Source: Calcarisporiella thermophila CBS 279.70 | Lineage: Eukaryota > Calcarisporiellomycota | Length of the DNA stretch: 64,000 bases | NCBI RefSeq assembly: GCF_041956535.1 | Contig: NW_027192192.1 | Location: 1-64,000, forward strand | Direction: 5' to 3' | Shown here: in pieces, positions 1 to 10,164 of the stretch | Numbering within the stretch: position 1 is the first letter of the stretch | How the letters are laid out: every line of letters starts with the position of its first letter | Notes under the pieces: model-generated | The model's input: the letters and a program-made list of their open reading frames with translations, nothing else | What the model was told of the DNA's origin: nothing | The model's database searches: none | Program-made: the position numbers and the translations under genes

Positions 1-369
1 ATCTTTCTCTTAGTCGCCGATTTACCTCAATCGATAATAAGGATCCTCTGTTTCTTTTTAGTTAATTGATTCCTCTCTAACATAAATTCCTCATCTATTA
101 ATAACTGATGGTTATATAAATGGCAATCTTTTCTTTCAACTGTCCAAACTGGTCTTGATCCTTCTCCCTCACCTCTTTTTCGTGTTGCAATACGTCTCTC
201 GCGAGATATTTTCCGGCGCAATTGCGGTGGATATATCTCTGGAGACGATACAATCTCTCGAAGTCCTTCTTTCCCTCGACGCACACTTTACAAGCGTTCT
301 TGAGTTATTTGGAATCATAGAATACCAACTTAATGGAATAATACCAAGTCACCTTGCCATACTCACTGG

Positions 370-1796
370 TGGTTGAAATGTCAAATTTAGGATTTGTTCT
401 ATCCATGGTTATGTCGTTCAGTTGGGGGTTATCACCGCTATCTCTTCCAGTTTTCTAACGAAATCTTTCTAAGAATTTTGGGGAGTAGGATTCACGGTGG
501 GTTGGCATAGGCTCCTTTGCTTGGCCATATTTGTGAGAATGCGTTGATTGCTTCTGCGACGGGATCTGGTATGATGCTGAAGAATCGTGGGCGTCTCATA
601 TTGTTGCGTGATGCTAAGAAAGATATTGTCCTCTCTCCCCAGTTATTGTTGATGTGCCTCCATGCTTCTTCCGGTAGTAACCGTTCCTGTTTAGATGACT
701 TCCGACGGCTCTCCGTGTCTGCCTCTTCGTTTTGTTTGCCTGGAAGGTATTCTGCTGTTATCTGAATATTATATCTTAAGTAGATCTCCCATATCTCCGT
801 GTCTATGTCTAGTAGAGATAAGCTCACCGTGCCTCCTTGGTTTTGGATATAAACCACAGCTGTCTTGTGCGTCTTGATTCTTATGTGTTTATTCTCCCAG
901 TGTTTGACGTGTAACTTTAGAGCGAAGAGAATAGCTCGAAGTTCTTTATGGTTCGATGGTGTTTTCCTCTCTGGGTCTGTCAATTGACAATGTGTTGTTA
1001 GGTGTGTGCTCACTATCCCCCAACCTGTTCTTGATGCTTCTGTCGTTGTGGTCACTGTTTCGTTCGGCGGTGGAATTCTTACATGCAAGCCGTTGTGAAC
1101 GTCTAGGAGGATTTCCCACTTCTTCAAGTCTTCTATTGTTTCTTTTGAGAGTGGTACCACCTTCTTCCATCCTTGGTTGGCTCTATGAAAGTGTTTTCGA
1201 GGTCTCTTTGTAAATGTCCATGAAAAATGAATGCTAGTCTCGGTGTCGATGCTAGGAGATCTGCTAGTGATGCTACTGGTCTCGTTGTCCTCGGCTTTGT
1301 CTTTGCAAACATATGCCTTGTCTAATTCGTGCGACTTTTCTTTTGGGAGTTTGATATCCAAACTTTTTGTATTGATATCGAGTTCCAGGAATACCTGTTG
1401 TTCCTCGGCGCCAATTCTGATTTTTTTTTCGTTGACGATGAAGCCGAGAGCGTGAAGGTATTCTATCAGTAGTCTTGCTTGATACTTTGATTGGGTTTCT
1501 GATTGGCTCATTAAGCAGATGTCGTCGAGATAATATGTTAGGCGAATCTTTGTTTTCTTAATGGCTCTAACACGGTTTTCATTAGTTTTGAGAAAATTCG
1601 TGGGGCACAAGCTAAACCGAATGGCATTGCTTTGGATGAGTATGTCTCCCCTCGATTTTTGAACGAGAGGTATGGCCTGTTCTTCGGGTAGATCGGTATT
1701 GTTAGGTAAAGCTTTGTTGGATATATCAAAGGTTAGAAAGAAAGCGTCGGAAAACCAACTTTTTTTGTCATTTTTTAGAAGCCCAGGGCTACACAA
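370..1796 (-). pseudogene. DIRS-type retroelement, reverse transcriptase-RNase H relic
   Basis: This is the polymerase region of a DIRS-like (tyrosine-recombinase) retrotransposon, read on the minus strand. The N-terminal RT part (about 1729-1540, with a PFGLACAPRIFSKLMK-type block) is in a different frame from the palm part, so there is a frameshift near 1540. The palm then shows YLDDI followed by a GFIVNEKK block. An RNase H domain follows (about 1150-700) with the DIRS-like AYLPGK/QNEEAD-type end, and the tail has the FFSIIPDPVAEAINAFSQ block typical after DIRS RNase H. Two RNase H acidic positions look lost: the usual DAS reads EAS and the usual TDN reads THK. Downstream (below 490) the same homology seems to run on with stop codons in frame. 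No intact recombinase was found between 1 and 370. Class is confident; subfamily is not. Confidence 0.75.
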
Positions 1797-2769
1797 AAAT
1801 ATCGAACCCTCTAAGTGATCTCTTATGCGTGAGTAATTCCCTTAACTTTTTTTAAGCACTTAATACGGGCAAGAAAATAGTTGGAATATGGCTCAGACTC
1901 TGTATTGTTGTTAGAATTTGATCAAGTTAATATGGGCTTTATCGCATATTTTTTTGATCCAGATAGCCTCATTGTCAATACGATAACACAGTTGCGTTAA
2001 TAGGTAGTCAAGGTTTTGGTACGAGAAAATGTTAAGGGAAAAATAAATAAAATATATACAAAGGCATAAAGATCGAAAATTCAAATAGAGAGATAAGTGA
2101 CAGTTGAGGAAAGATTGGTCAGTTATTGAGAAGCTTCGAAACACATTGAATTTCTGGAACGATGTTATTATAATTAAGGAGTTCGATTCTCTCCTCTAGT
2201 AATTATTGTATCGTTGAAGAAATATTGACAAGTTGCACGGGCACTATATTTCCATACTTTATTCTTCGTTCTGGATATCACCAAATTGGAATCGAGAAAG
2301 CGTCCCCAAAACCACATTTCGTATATGTTACTGCAATTACAAGTCACTTACCTCTCTACATGAAATTAAATCGCGACCCTTACAGTATTTTCGGATGAAT
2401 TGGACTGAAACTCTTGTCGCTTGACTTGGCTGCGTTATGCTTAAAATATTAAGAGAATATACATGGAGCATAGATAGTGCAAGCTATATTTGTCAAGATT
2501 TATTGGTATTGTGTAGAAAAAGGGGATACGCCATTGTTACTGTACCTAGATTAAATGCATACAATTGGCATAAAGGTATATCTTACGACCTTGTGGCGAG
2601 CAAATGCGGAAAAATGTATAAAGTATATACAGTCTTCCAGGTAGCGAATTGTACCCCTTTCCATAAGTATCGTTGTAGTAGATCCAGAATACTCAGGTTG
2701 CTTTGGCTGACTTCTAGGATGCGCGAATGAGAAAAAAAAAATCGTGAAATAGAGGTGTATCTGTCATTC
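1797..2769. other. AT-rich intergenic stretch
   Basis: No convincing gene is seen on either strand. Short open frames occur (for example 2437-2730 plus) but have no recognisable motif or gene-like composition. The stretch lies between the DIRS relic and the 3' end of the Uma2-type gene. Confidence 0.5.
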
Positions 2770-3720
2770 TTAACCTTTATGCCCTTTTCGCACATGTTCA
2801 TTGTCATAATGCCTAATGAAGTCAAATCGATCAGAAAAAGTTTCAGTACATTCGGGACAGTTGATCTCAAGACGTCCGTGAGACGATGAACGAGATTCGG
2901 ACAAGTTCTACACCATACTACTGAGTAATATCGGACTTATATAGCGAAGAAAAGAAAAAGGACAAACCTGAGATATAATATCTTCAACAAATTGAATTTC
3001 CAACTTGAATCTTGGCAACACGCTACCTCCGCTCACATCTTTCCACTCATGAGAGTAGCGGCGCACACTTCCGTTTCGAATTTTCTTGAATATGTAGATT
3101 TTCTTGTTTTTAGAATCGATCAACCAACCCAACTCAACACCAGCAGGAAAATAGGTCCTTTTGAATTTTTCAGTAAGTTCGGCTAGCTTAGAGGGTCTTG
3201 AAACGTCTTCCACTTCAACCACGAAAATAGGATGAAAAGGCTGGCCTTGAAAAGTATCAAGCTGTCGCTCATCTAAAGCACAGTATGTTCCTTCTGGAGT
3301 AAAAGCGACATCTGGGGCCCTAATCTCTTTCCCCCCCAAGACAGCAAAATTGAAACCTCCTTGAGAACACGTGGGCCTACCATTTTGCTGAGAATAGATA
3401 TTCCAGCGCCTCAATTGACCAAAAATCTCTCCAACAACTAATTCTTTTCTTATTGGTGATTGAGGCATCGGTATAAGCCTACCCTTTGAATCATATTCAA
3501 AGTGGCTAATTGGAAGTTTATCAATCACCAGAGCGTGTGTTTTAAGCCAATCGTTGATTTTCTCAAACTGCTCGATTGTGTAAACGCGATCTGGCCGGTA
3601 GTTGTCAATCAAGTCCGATATCTCACCATTTATTGCGGGCATCGCATCATTTTGTGCTTCTGTCGCCGATGCAGTTGGTAATTGGATGATTTTGTACCGC
3701 GAACGAGCTGGACAAGACAT
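2770..3720 (-). CDS. Uma2-type PD-(D/E)XK nuclease, probably spliced to a C-terminal C2H2 zinc finger
   Basis: Exon 1 (3720-2968, 251 codons) encodes a Uma2/DUF820 domain, a family of putative restriction-endonuclease-like nucleases that is mainly bacterial. The core reads APDVAF (Asp137), IFVVEVEDVS (Glu169), then EKFKRTYFPAGVELGWLID with Lys185/Lys187, matching the D, E, K order of the fold. Exon 1 can stop by read-through at 2908, but a GT-AG intron of 60 nt (2967-2908) joins it in phase 0 to an open exon (2907-2770) encoding a short Ser-rich linker and one C2H2 finger (Cys268, Cys271, His284, His289; spacing 2-12-4), then a stop. Spliced length is 296 residues. Nuclease activity and target are not known. 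A bacterial origin is inference from family distribution. The fusion rests on splice signals and phase only. Confidence 0.72.
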
Positions 3721-3862
3721 CTCTGAAAATTTTATAGTCTGTTCAATATATGCGTCTTAATATTTTGGCCATTAAATCTGATAGCGCATACAGTCCGGAC
3801 GCAAGTCACGAGCTGAAATTATTTCAGTTTAATCTTTCAAAAATGTGGTGAGATAGGGTTTA

Positions 3863-4480
3863 GGGCTGAATGTTGATAAAGAAAACTACTATTTCTATAT
3901 TATTTTCAGGAATATATGATACCCTGATTATCCTGACTGCTTGCAGGCTGATCCCACTTAAGTATACTACGGCCATTAGGGTGGGAAATATGAAGAAAGA
4001 GGATGTTCACATAGGCAAAAAATGCATTCAATTGATCGAGAGAGTGCTTGGTTCCATAATTCTTACGAGATTGTCGCACAGTTTGAGGTTATACCGCTTG
4101 CAATAGAGCTTGCTCGTGCCTATATTGAAAACACCGTCTGCTCTTTCCAGAGCTATTTTGATCAACTAAATAGGAAAAAAAAAGCTTTCATACAGACATG
4201 AAGAATTAATACGTGAAAATGTGCACATAGTAGCAACGGTTCGGAACACAACTTTCAATCATGTGCGAGAAATTCTGGGAAGAATGACGATACTAGAAGC
4301 TTGCGCTTTTCGTCACCCGGACGATATTTCAACGCGTCAGGTTTGAGTGTCAATATGATGCTTTTTATCTTTGCTCAAAATCACAAGCTTCATTAGCCAA
4401 ACCACTGGAATCCGAATATGTTCAAGAGGCAATAGCAGTGCTAAAAATTCTACGTGGTCTGTGTGTCTATGAGGATGTCG
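3863..4480 (+). pseudogene. NB-ARC (STAND) fragment, decayed
   Basis: Translations in shifting frames match the middle of the NB-ARC genes at 35.7 and 46.5 kb. Recognisable pieces are ITL-TAC-LIPLKY, a GNMKKED stretch, an IVAQFEVIPLAIELARAYIENT-like stretch near 4075-4130, and a block near 4290-4330 about cysteine/phenylalanine-histidine-proline-aspartate. Frames change several times and stops interrupt. There is no P-loop and no TPR part. It directly precedes repeated block A, and a similar relic precedes block B, so the fragment was probably copied with that block or sits at its edge. Confidence 0.7.
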
Positions 4481-5690
4481 GAACATATATGAATTAAATT
4501 AGTTACTTTACTATTACATATTTATGTTCACGTGAAAATTTTCTATCATTTCGTCCAGGTGCGCAAGCAGTAATATAAAGGCACCCACCGCATCATTGTT
4601 TGATTTCCCTTTCATACGCAATGTCATGAGGAAATTTTCAGACGAAATGAAGAGTCCTGCGAATTCACTAGCAAAAGGGACAGATACAAGAAATACTGTG
4701 TTTATTAAGTCATTCAGCAATCCAAAATGGGTCCTAAGAACCGTAGTCTCAATATATAATTATGTCAATTCCAATTCAATAGATTTTGTAATAAAATTTC
4801 TGGTGTGACCTAGAGTTATATGGTGCTACTTAGATAAGGTCTCAAGAGCATTGGGACCACATCTGCATGTATCACTTCCAGCATTGCAAGGAAAAGTGCC
4901 ACTGCCTTTCACTTGGATACAACGTTGTTGATCGTAGGGTTGACACCCCATATAAGTACTTATAAGACCATTGGGGGTACAAGTGCACCCGTTGCAAAGA
5001 TCATCACATGTAAATCCCTCTGTTCCAAATGCAGCAATGCATTTCTGATAAGAATATGGACGATCATTAGGATATGGCCTATCGGCGCACCCCATAACTG
5101 TACTCTGGAAAAGCGCAGTGAAAAGTACAAAAATATATACAGCGATGTTGAGTTTTTCCATAGGCAGATCTAGTTTTGAAATGTGAGAGTGAGCACTTTG
5201 ATTTCGTTGAGGGCCGAAGGAAAGGATATATACTCAGCTTACTCTGTTAAAGCTCAACCAAAAATCGATTTTGTTTTTCGATATACCCAAAACCTATTAT
5301 CATTTACAACTAATTTATAAATTAGTATTGCATTTCCACTATCAAGTAATTAAAGTGTGTCGTGGAATCTGTGAAATTTTCAGATATTACGGAAAGCAGA
5401 AACCTGGCGTAGACTAGATTTTTCAATGATTTATTGTAAACTATTTACAATGAGAGGTCTAGAATAAGAATGAGAATAAAAAATATAAGAAATAAAATAA
5501 TTGAGAGCCGGATGCCAATTCCTACTTGCAGGGGTCGGGATCTGAAGCCGCATCTTTGTCTCGGAATGGGGTTGTTAACCTATTATATAATACAAAACCA
5601 ATTCTTTACAAGGAAAGGATCCAAGTAATAGCCAGGACTAAACTGGATATGTAAATTACCTGATTGGAAAGCAGAGCGATCGTAGGTACA
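4450..5690. repeat. Segmental duplication, copy A
   Basis: This block is homologous to 8205-9420 and to 10165-11180. Shared landmarks are a stretch around TTTTCAGACGAAATGA-AGTCTTGCGA upstream (4635, 8390), the cysteine-rich gene, its promoter, and a region near 5360-5560 with CAGATATTACGGAAAGCA and the CCTACTTGCA-GGGTCGGGAT stretch. Copies A and B match almost exactly over the gene and its near 3' side; copy C is more diverged. All copies are in the same orientation. Confidence 0.85.
4826..5161 (-). CDS. Small cysteine-rich secreted protein, copy A
   Basis: A 111-residue protein with an N-terminal signal peptide (Met-Glu-Lys-Leu-Asn start, hydrophobic core to about residue 22, Ala/Val-Met-Gly before the first Cys). 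The mature part has 11 cysteines and reads as two related halves: KCIAAFGTEGFTC...CTCTPNGL and RCIQVKGSGTFPC...CRCGPNAL. I do not recognise the family. It is one of three paralogues in the repeated block. A TATA-like TATATA lies near 5226-5233 on the minus strand, about 65 bases upstream of the ATG. A secreted, disulphide-rich protein (effector, antimicrobial or wall-associated) is possible, but function is not shown by the sequence. Confidence 0.8.
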   Translation of the reverse strand: MEKLNIAVYIFVLFTALFQSTVMGCADRPYPNDRPYSYQKCIAAFGTEGFTCDDLCNGCTCTPNGLISTYMGCQPYDQQRCIQVKGSGTFPCNAGSDTCRCGPNALETLSK

Positions 5691-5889
5691 GTTAATCGAA
5701 AGACATAATTTGGTAATTTTACTTCATAATTTAATATCACAGTAAACCCTTGTAAATTATGGATAATAACAATATTATTGAAAATATATACAACACTGAG
5801 GCTAATTTTATTAATATGTGAAACCCGTGTTTAAAAATGATAAAAATTATAATGTTGAGGGGATAAGTTGAAAAAAGTGCTGAAATATC
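5691..5889. other. AT-rich spacer between block A and the Tc1 relics
   Basis: No gene is seen here. The short open frame on the minus strand (5737-5943) has low-complexity Ile/Leu/Phe composition and runs into the transposon end. Confidence 0.4.
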
Positions 5890-6835
5890 CGTTACGAATA
5901 GGCCAGTGACATATACAGATTTTACAAACCGTCTATTGTTCACTTATTTACTAATGCTTTGTGTGTCTTCCATTTGCATTAAATAATGCACGCATCCGCC
6001 CTGGCATGCTCGCATATGGCTTATAGACATATTCCACATTTATGCTTTCACATTTTTTTCTCAATGCGTTCCCATAGAACATCCTTATTCTTCGGTGGTC
6101 ATTGATAATTGCTTCTGTAATATGCGCACCGAAAGCGGAGGATGGATTTTGCGAAGGAATACAAAGACTGGACAGAAGATGATTGGAAAAGAGCAATATT
6201 CTCTGATGAGACGCAGATTACATTCGCAAATGCAAATGGAAGAGAATACAACTAAAAGCACAAAGGAGAGCCGCTCCGTAGTTGCCATATCAAGCCAACG
6301 CTCAAACAAGGGGATGAGCCTTAAATGGCATGGGGTTGCATCACTTCTCATGGCGTCGGTAACATGTGCCGTATCGGCGGAGGGCTCGACTCCGTATTAT
6401 ACACCACCATCCTCAACGATGATTATCTCGGATCGTTGGAATAATATTTCACAGGTCATATTCCAACGTGACAACGATCCAAAACACATATCAAAGATAA
6501 CCAGAAGATGATTACGACGCAACAGGATAGATGTACTAAAATGGTCTTCGCAGTCTCCAGATCTATATATCATGATGCACATCTGGAGTGAATTGAGGCC
6601 TAGTGTAAGCTAATATTAGAAACCGCTGAAGAATAAGGACGAACTATGGGAACGAATTGAGAAAGAATGGGAAAGCATAGATATAGAATATGTTAGCAAG
6701 CTTTTATGCATGCATGCCAGAGTGGATGCGTTCTGTATATAATGCTAAGGGAGGACATACAAAGTATTAGTAAATAAGTGAACAATATACGATTTGTAAA
6801 AACTGTGTATGTAAATGGCATATTCATATATGCCA
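5890..6835. mobile_element. Back-to-back Tc1/mariner relics forming an inverted structure
   Basis: The left part (about 5951-6125, minus strand) encodes the C-terminus of a Tc1-type transposase (SINVEYVYK...SMPGRMRAL...GRHTKH). The right part (about 6130-6780, plus strand) encodes a longer C-terminal half of a related transposase: a DFAKEYKDWTEDDWKRAIFSDET block, then a QRDNDPKH block that holds the second catalytic Asp, then NKDELWERIEKEWESIDIEYV near the end. Frames shift and stops interrupt. The outer flanks are inverted copies of each other: 5895-5995 matches the complement of about 6730-6835, including a TTGTTCACTTATTTACTAAT stretch. So two copies lie with their 3' ends facing outward. 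Confidence 0.8.
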
Positions 6836-7009
6836 TTTATTTAAGTATATCTCAATACTTTTTCAACTTAAATCTCCGGCGTTTTGGATTTTCTATTTTA
6901 AACATGGGTGTCATATATTAATAAAACTAGCGTTAATGCCATATAATTTTTAAAGATAATTCCCATCCATAGTATCCAGGGGTTTGCTGAGATATTCAAA
7001 ATGAAAGTT

Positions 7010-8050
7010 ATCAAATTAGCCCTAGTCCTAGTGGAGGCTGCAAAATCGCATCATCAAATGGATTAGATGAGATGGGAAAGCCCCAACTGATATTAAAATT
7101 TGTCATGTCAATTCTAAAGTGTATTATTTTGCGTTCTGCCAAAAGTCGATAGGTGAATAATGGTTGCTGATCCTTCTGCAGCCTTGCAATACATCCAGAC
7201 CTGATATAGGAGGAAAGGCACGAGGATATGGTCATCAAATGGACTCAAGATCGGCTGGAAACTCAAAGTGGACACTTCTATTGGACAATTTAGTCGATAG
7301 GATTATCAAGCAGAGATTTCAAAAATTGCCTCGGGAGGATGGGTATACCCTATATCACCCTGACTACTCGTGAGCCGATCTCACTTAGTACGCTACATCG
7401 ATGTGAGAAATGTGAAGAAGGAGGAAGCTCTCAATTACTTTGTCATGATACACATCCAATTGATCGAGAGAAGACAGTTTCGTAACACTTATGAAACGAT
7501 TACGCACATTGAGTTGATGCTGTTTGTAATCAAGCTGGCGTGCTTACGTTGAAAATGCCGCCTCATCTTTCCCCAGTTATTCTGATCAGCTGAAAAAGAA
7601 GAAAGAGATCCCGCTTGCATATAGGTATAAGAAATCAATAGATGATTAAGAGCACATAATAGTAGCGGTTTGGAATATATCTTTCGATCGCGTGCAAGAA
7701 ATTCCACTTTTTTCTACTCGAATAAAACTCCACTTTTTGAGCATCAGTTTTTTGCGCTCGATCTATGCTCAAAGACACGTCCTTAAACAAAGCGCTGGAA
7801 GATATGAAGACGCTCAAGAGGCAATAGCGGTGTTAATTAATTTCTCCATTTTATCAACTACAGTTAACGAAACAGGCATCCACTAAAAGGTATTAAATTT
7901 ATTAAGGATGTATCTTCTCGCGTGTGAAAAAACTTATACTACAATTGAAGGGGAGCAAAAATAAATTGGGCGAGAAAGCTCTCCAAAATTCTCAATCGCG
8001 AGACACGAGGTATTAAGGTATATGATAACTGCGAGAGATTGTTTATGTGG
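7010..8050 (+). pseudogene. NB-ARC (STAND) fragment, decayed, longer copy
   Basis: Pieces in changing frames match the same NB-ARC family as the loci at 35.7 and 46.5 kb. In order these are a VIKWTQDRLET-like stretch (near 7230), DNLVDRIIKQRFQKLPREDG (near 7280-7340), a weak copy of the IVAQFEFMPLAIELARAY block (near 7490-7550), a frame-shifted 'SYSDQLKKKKE' block (near 7575), an SFDRVQEIP block (near 7685), and a tail that aligns with the start of the post-NB-ARC segment at 36.4 kb (near 7890-8020). There is no P-loop and many stops. It precedes repeated block B as the 3.9 kb relic precedes block A. Confidence 0.7.
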
Positions 8051-8578
8051 GTACACCTACACATACCCTCGAATGCATAGATAAGTCAAATAGACGAAGA
8101 AATTGAATGAACAAATAAAGAAAACGAATACTACATCAACTGAATCTTGAATATAGCTTAAATTATCCTTTTTCTAGTTCGCCTGTTCCTTTATTTTTCT
8201 GTAGGTATACGTGATCTCTGTGTTTATGAGGACATCGGAAATATACAAATTATTAACTTCTATACCATTACATACCTACAAGTATTCAAAAGTTTCCTAT
8301 CATATCAGCCAGTTGCGCAAACCTATTTATAAAGACATCCACCGCTACATTGTTTAAATTCCCTTACACAATGTTATGAGTGAAATTTCAGACGAAATGA
8401 AAAGTCTTGCGAATTCACTAGCAAAAGGGACAGATACAAGAAATACTGTGTTTATTAAGTCATTCAGCAATCCAAAGTGGACCCTAAGATCCGTATAGCC
8501 TCAAATTATAAATTACGTCAATTTCAATTCAATAGATTTTGTAACAAATTTTAAGATGTGACCTAGAGTTATATGGTG

Positions 8579-8920
8579 CTACTTAGGTTTCAAGGTTTCA
8601 AGAGCATTGGGGCCACATCTGCATGTATCACTTCCAGCATTGCAAGGAAAAGTGCCACTTCCTTTCACTTGGATACAACGTTGTTGATCGTAGGGCGGAA
8701 AACACGCCATTAGAGTACTTATAAGACCAGAGGGGGTACAACTGCACTGGTTGCAAAGATCATCACATGTAAATCCCTCTGTTCCAAATGCAGCAATGCA
8801 TTTCTGATAAGAATATGGACGATCATTAGAATATGGCCTATCGGCGCACCCCATAACTGTGCTCTGGGAAAGCACAGTGAAAAGTACGAAAATATATACA
8901 GCGATGTTGAGTTTTTCCAT
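8579..8920 (-). CDS. Small cysteine-rich secreted protein, copy B
   Basis: A 113-residue paralogue of the 4.8 kb protein, almost identical over the signal peptide and first half, with 11 cysteines in the mature part. Differences cluster between the two half-repeats (CNQCSCTPSGLISTLMACFPP here against CNGCTCTPNGL in copy A) and at the C-terminus. The promoter region is also nearly identical. Because both copies keep intact frames while surrounding DNA has decayed, selection on the protein is plausible (inference). Family and function are not recognised. Confidence 0.8.
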   Translation of the reverse strand: MEKLNIAVYIFVLFTVLSQSTVMGCADRPYSNDRPYSYQKCIAAFGTEGFTCDDLCNQCSCTPSGLISTLMACFPPYDQQRCIQVKGSGTFPCNAGSDTCRCGPNALETLKPK

Positions 8921-9639
8921 AGGCAGATCTAGTTTTAAAATGTGAGAGTGAGTACTTTGATTTCGTTGAGGGCCGAAGGAAAGGATATATAATCAGCTTA
9001 CTCTATTAAAGTTCAGCCAAAAATCGATTTTGTTTTTTTTATAGCCAAAAACCTACTTTTACAACAAATATATAAGTTAGTAATACATTTCCACTATAAA
9101 GTAAATAAAGTGTGCCGTGGAATCTTTACGAAATTTTCAGATATTACGGAAAGCAAAAACCTGGCGTAGGCTAGATTTTTCAATAATTTATTATAAACTC
9201 TTTATACTGAGAAGCACAGAAAAAAGAAAGAAAAAAAATAAATGATGAACATCATGAAAAATAATTGAAAGCCGGAATATGTCGATCCTTGCAAGGGTCG
9301 AGAACTTACCAATTCTTTACAGGGAGTGGTTCTAGGTAATAAATTTATGTAAATTACCCTAATTGGAAAACGAGCGATCATTAGATATATAAAAGGAATA
9401 TGAGGTTTGGATATAGCGATGTTTTGCATTATGGATAAGCTACAGCATTACAGTATAAGAGGTAAGTACAGTTTTAAATAAACTAGCAACTAACTACATT
9501 CATCAGCAATAATGACCAATTTTGCTGCGAGACAAATCACTCGAGCCGTTCGATGGTAACCCAGGCTATTGAAATCTAAAACAGATCGAGGTTTAAAAGA
9601 ACTGAATAAGATATATCATTTGCTAACTTTTCTTTCGTC

Positions 9640-9830
9640 TCGTCCCAAAGTTCTTGCGCTTCAGTTGTGTTTTTGCATACCCCCTGTTGTCTTACTTCGG
9701 TACAATCCGTTTACATCGCGGTAAAATAGCTTTCGCGGGTGCTTTTTTTGACAGATTGTTTGGACTATTCTCTTTATCCTGGCCTATTATCGACACAGTC
9801 GTTCTGCTGTCCTAATAAAAATCTTAAGGA
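9640..9830 (-). pseudogene. Tc1/mariner transposase N-terminal relic, within copy B
   Basis: The minus strand matches the relic at 11430-11850 (shared stretches such as GACACAGTCGTTCTGCTG and a run around CAAGAACTTTGGGACGAG). It is shorter and more decayed, and no long frame survives. It marks the right edge of repeated block B. Confidence 0.6.
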
Positions 9831-10164
9831 ATTCGCATAAAAATCTTAGCCAAAATTTAAGGTTCCAAATAGAGACCAAAACAATTTCCCCAACTGGAGA
9901 GCTTCTGGCAACATCGTACCTCAAAGCCTACACAAATGCTCGATGTATACCTGGCAGAGACCCAAAAACACATCATTGGACTTGCAAGTCCCTCCTATTA
10001 CTCCTCAAAAATCACAGATCGGAACAGGGAGAATTACTCAAAATGAACTCGATGTCACCCTCGAGAATACCATACACCTCATCCACACGGCGGCAAAGAT
10101 CAAAGAATTACAAAGGAGGTTAAACTTCCCCAGGGAATGGTACGAGATGTAAAAGCCGTATAAT
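9831..10164. other. Spacer between blocks B and C
   Basis: No gene is recognised. A 69-codon open frame (9943-10152 plus) has no clear motif; its composition would fit a piece of an old transposon, but I cannot place it. Confidence 0.35.

Larger units (their letters stand above)
8205..9830. repeat. Segmental duplication, copy B
   Basis: Homologous to copies A (4450-5690) and C (10165-11830). With copy C the homology runs further to the right (9360-9620 against 11150-11420, sharing GAGCGATCATTAG, TATATAAAAGGAATATGAGG and an ACTCGAGCC-TTCGATGGTAACC stretch) and then into matching Tc1 N-terminal relics. Copy B lacks part of the stretch present in A and C around the CCTACTTGCA-GGGTCGGGAT motif. 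Confidence 0.85.

Noticed and set aside
370-490. Repeat-induced point mutation as the cause of the DIRS relic stops
   Set aside because: Some stops look like C-to-T or G-to-A changes, but without an intact copy to compare, ordinary decay explains them equally well.
5520-5560. tRNA-like B-box (complement reads GGCTTCAGATCCCGACC) in repeated blocks A and C (also near 11040)
   Set aside because: The T-arm cannot pair, no matching A-box, anticodon arm or acceptor stem is found at the right spacing, and the copies differ where a tRNA would be fixed. At most a decayed SINE-like piece.
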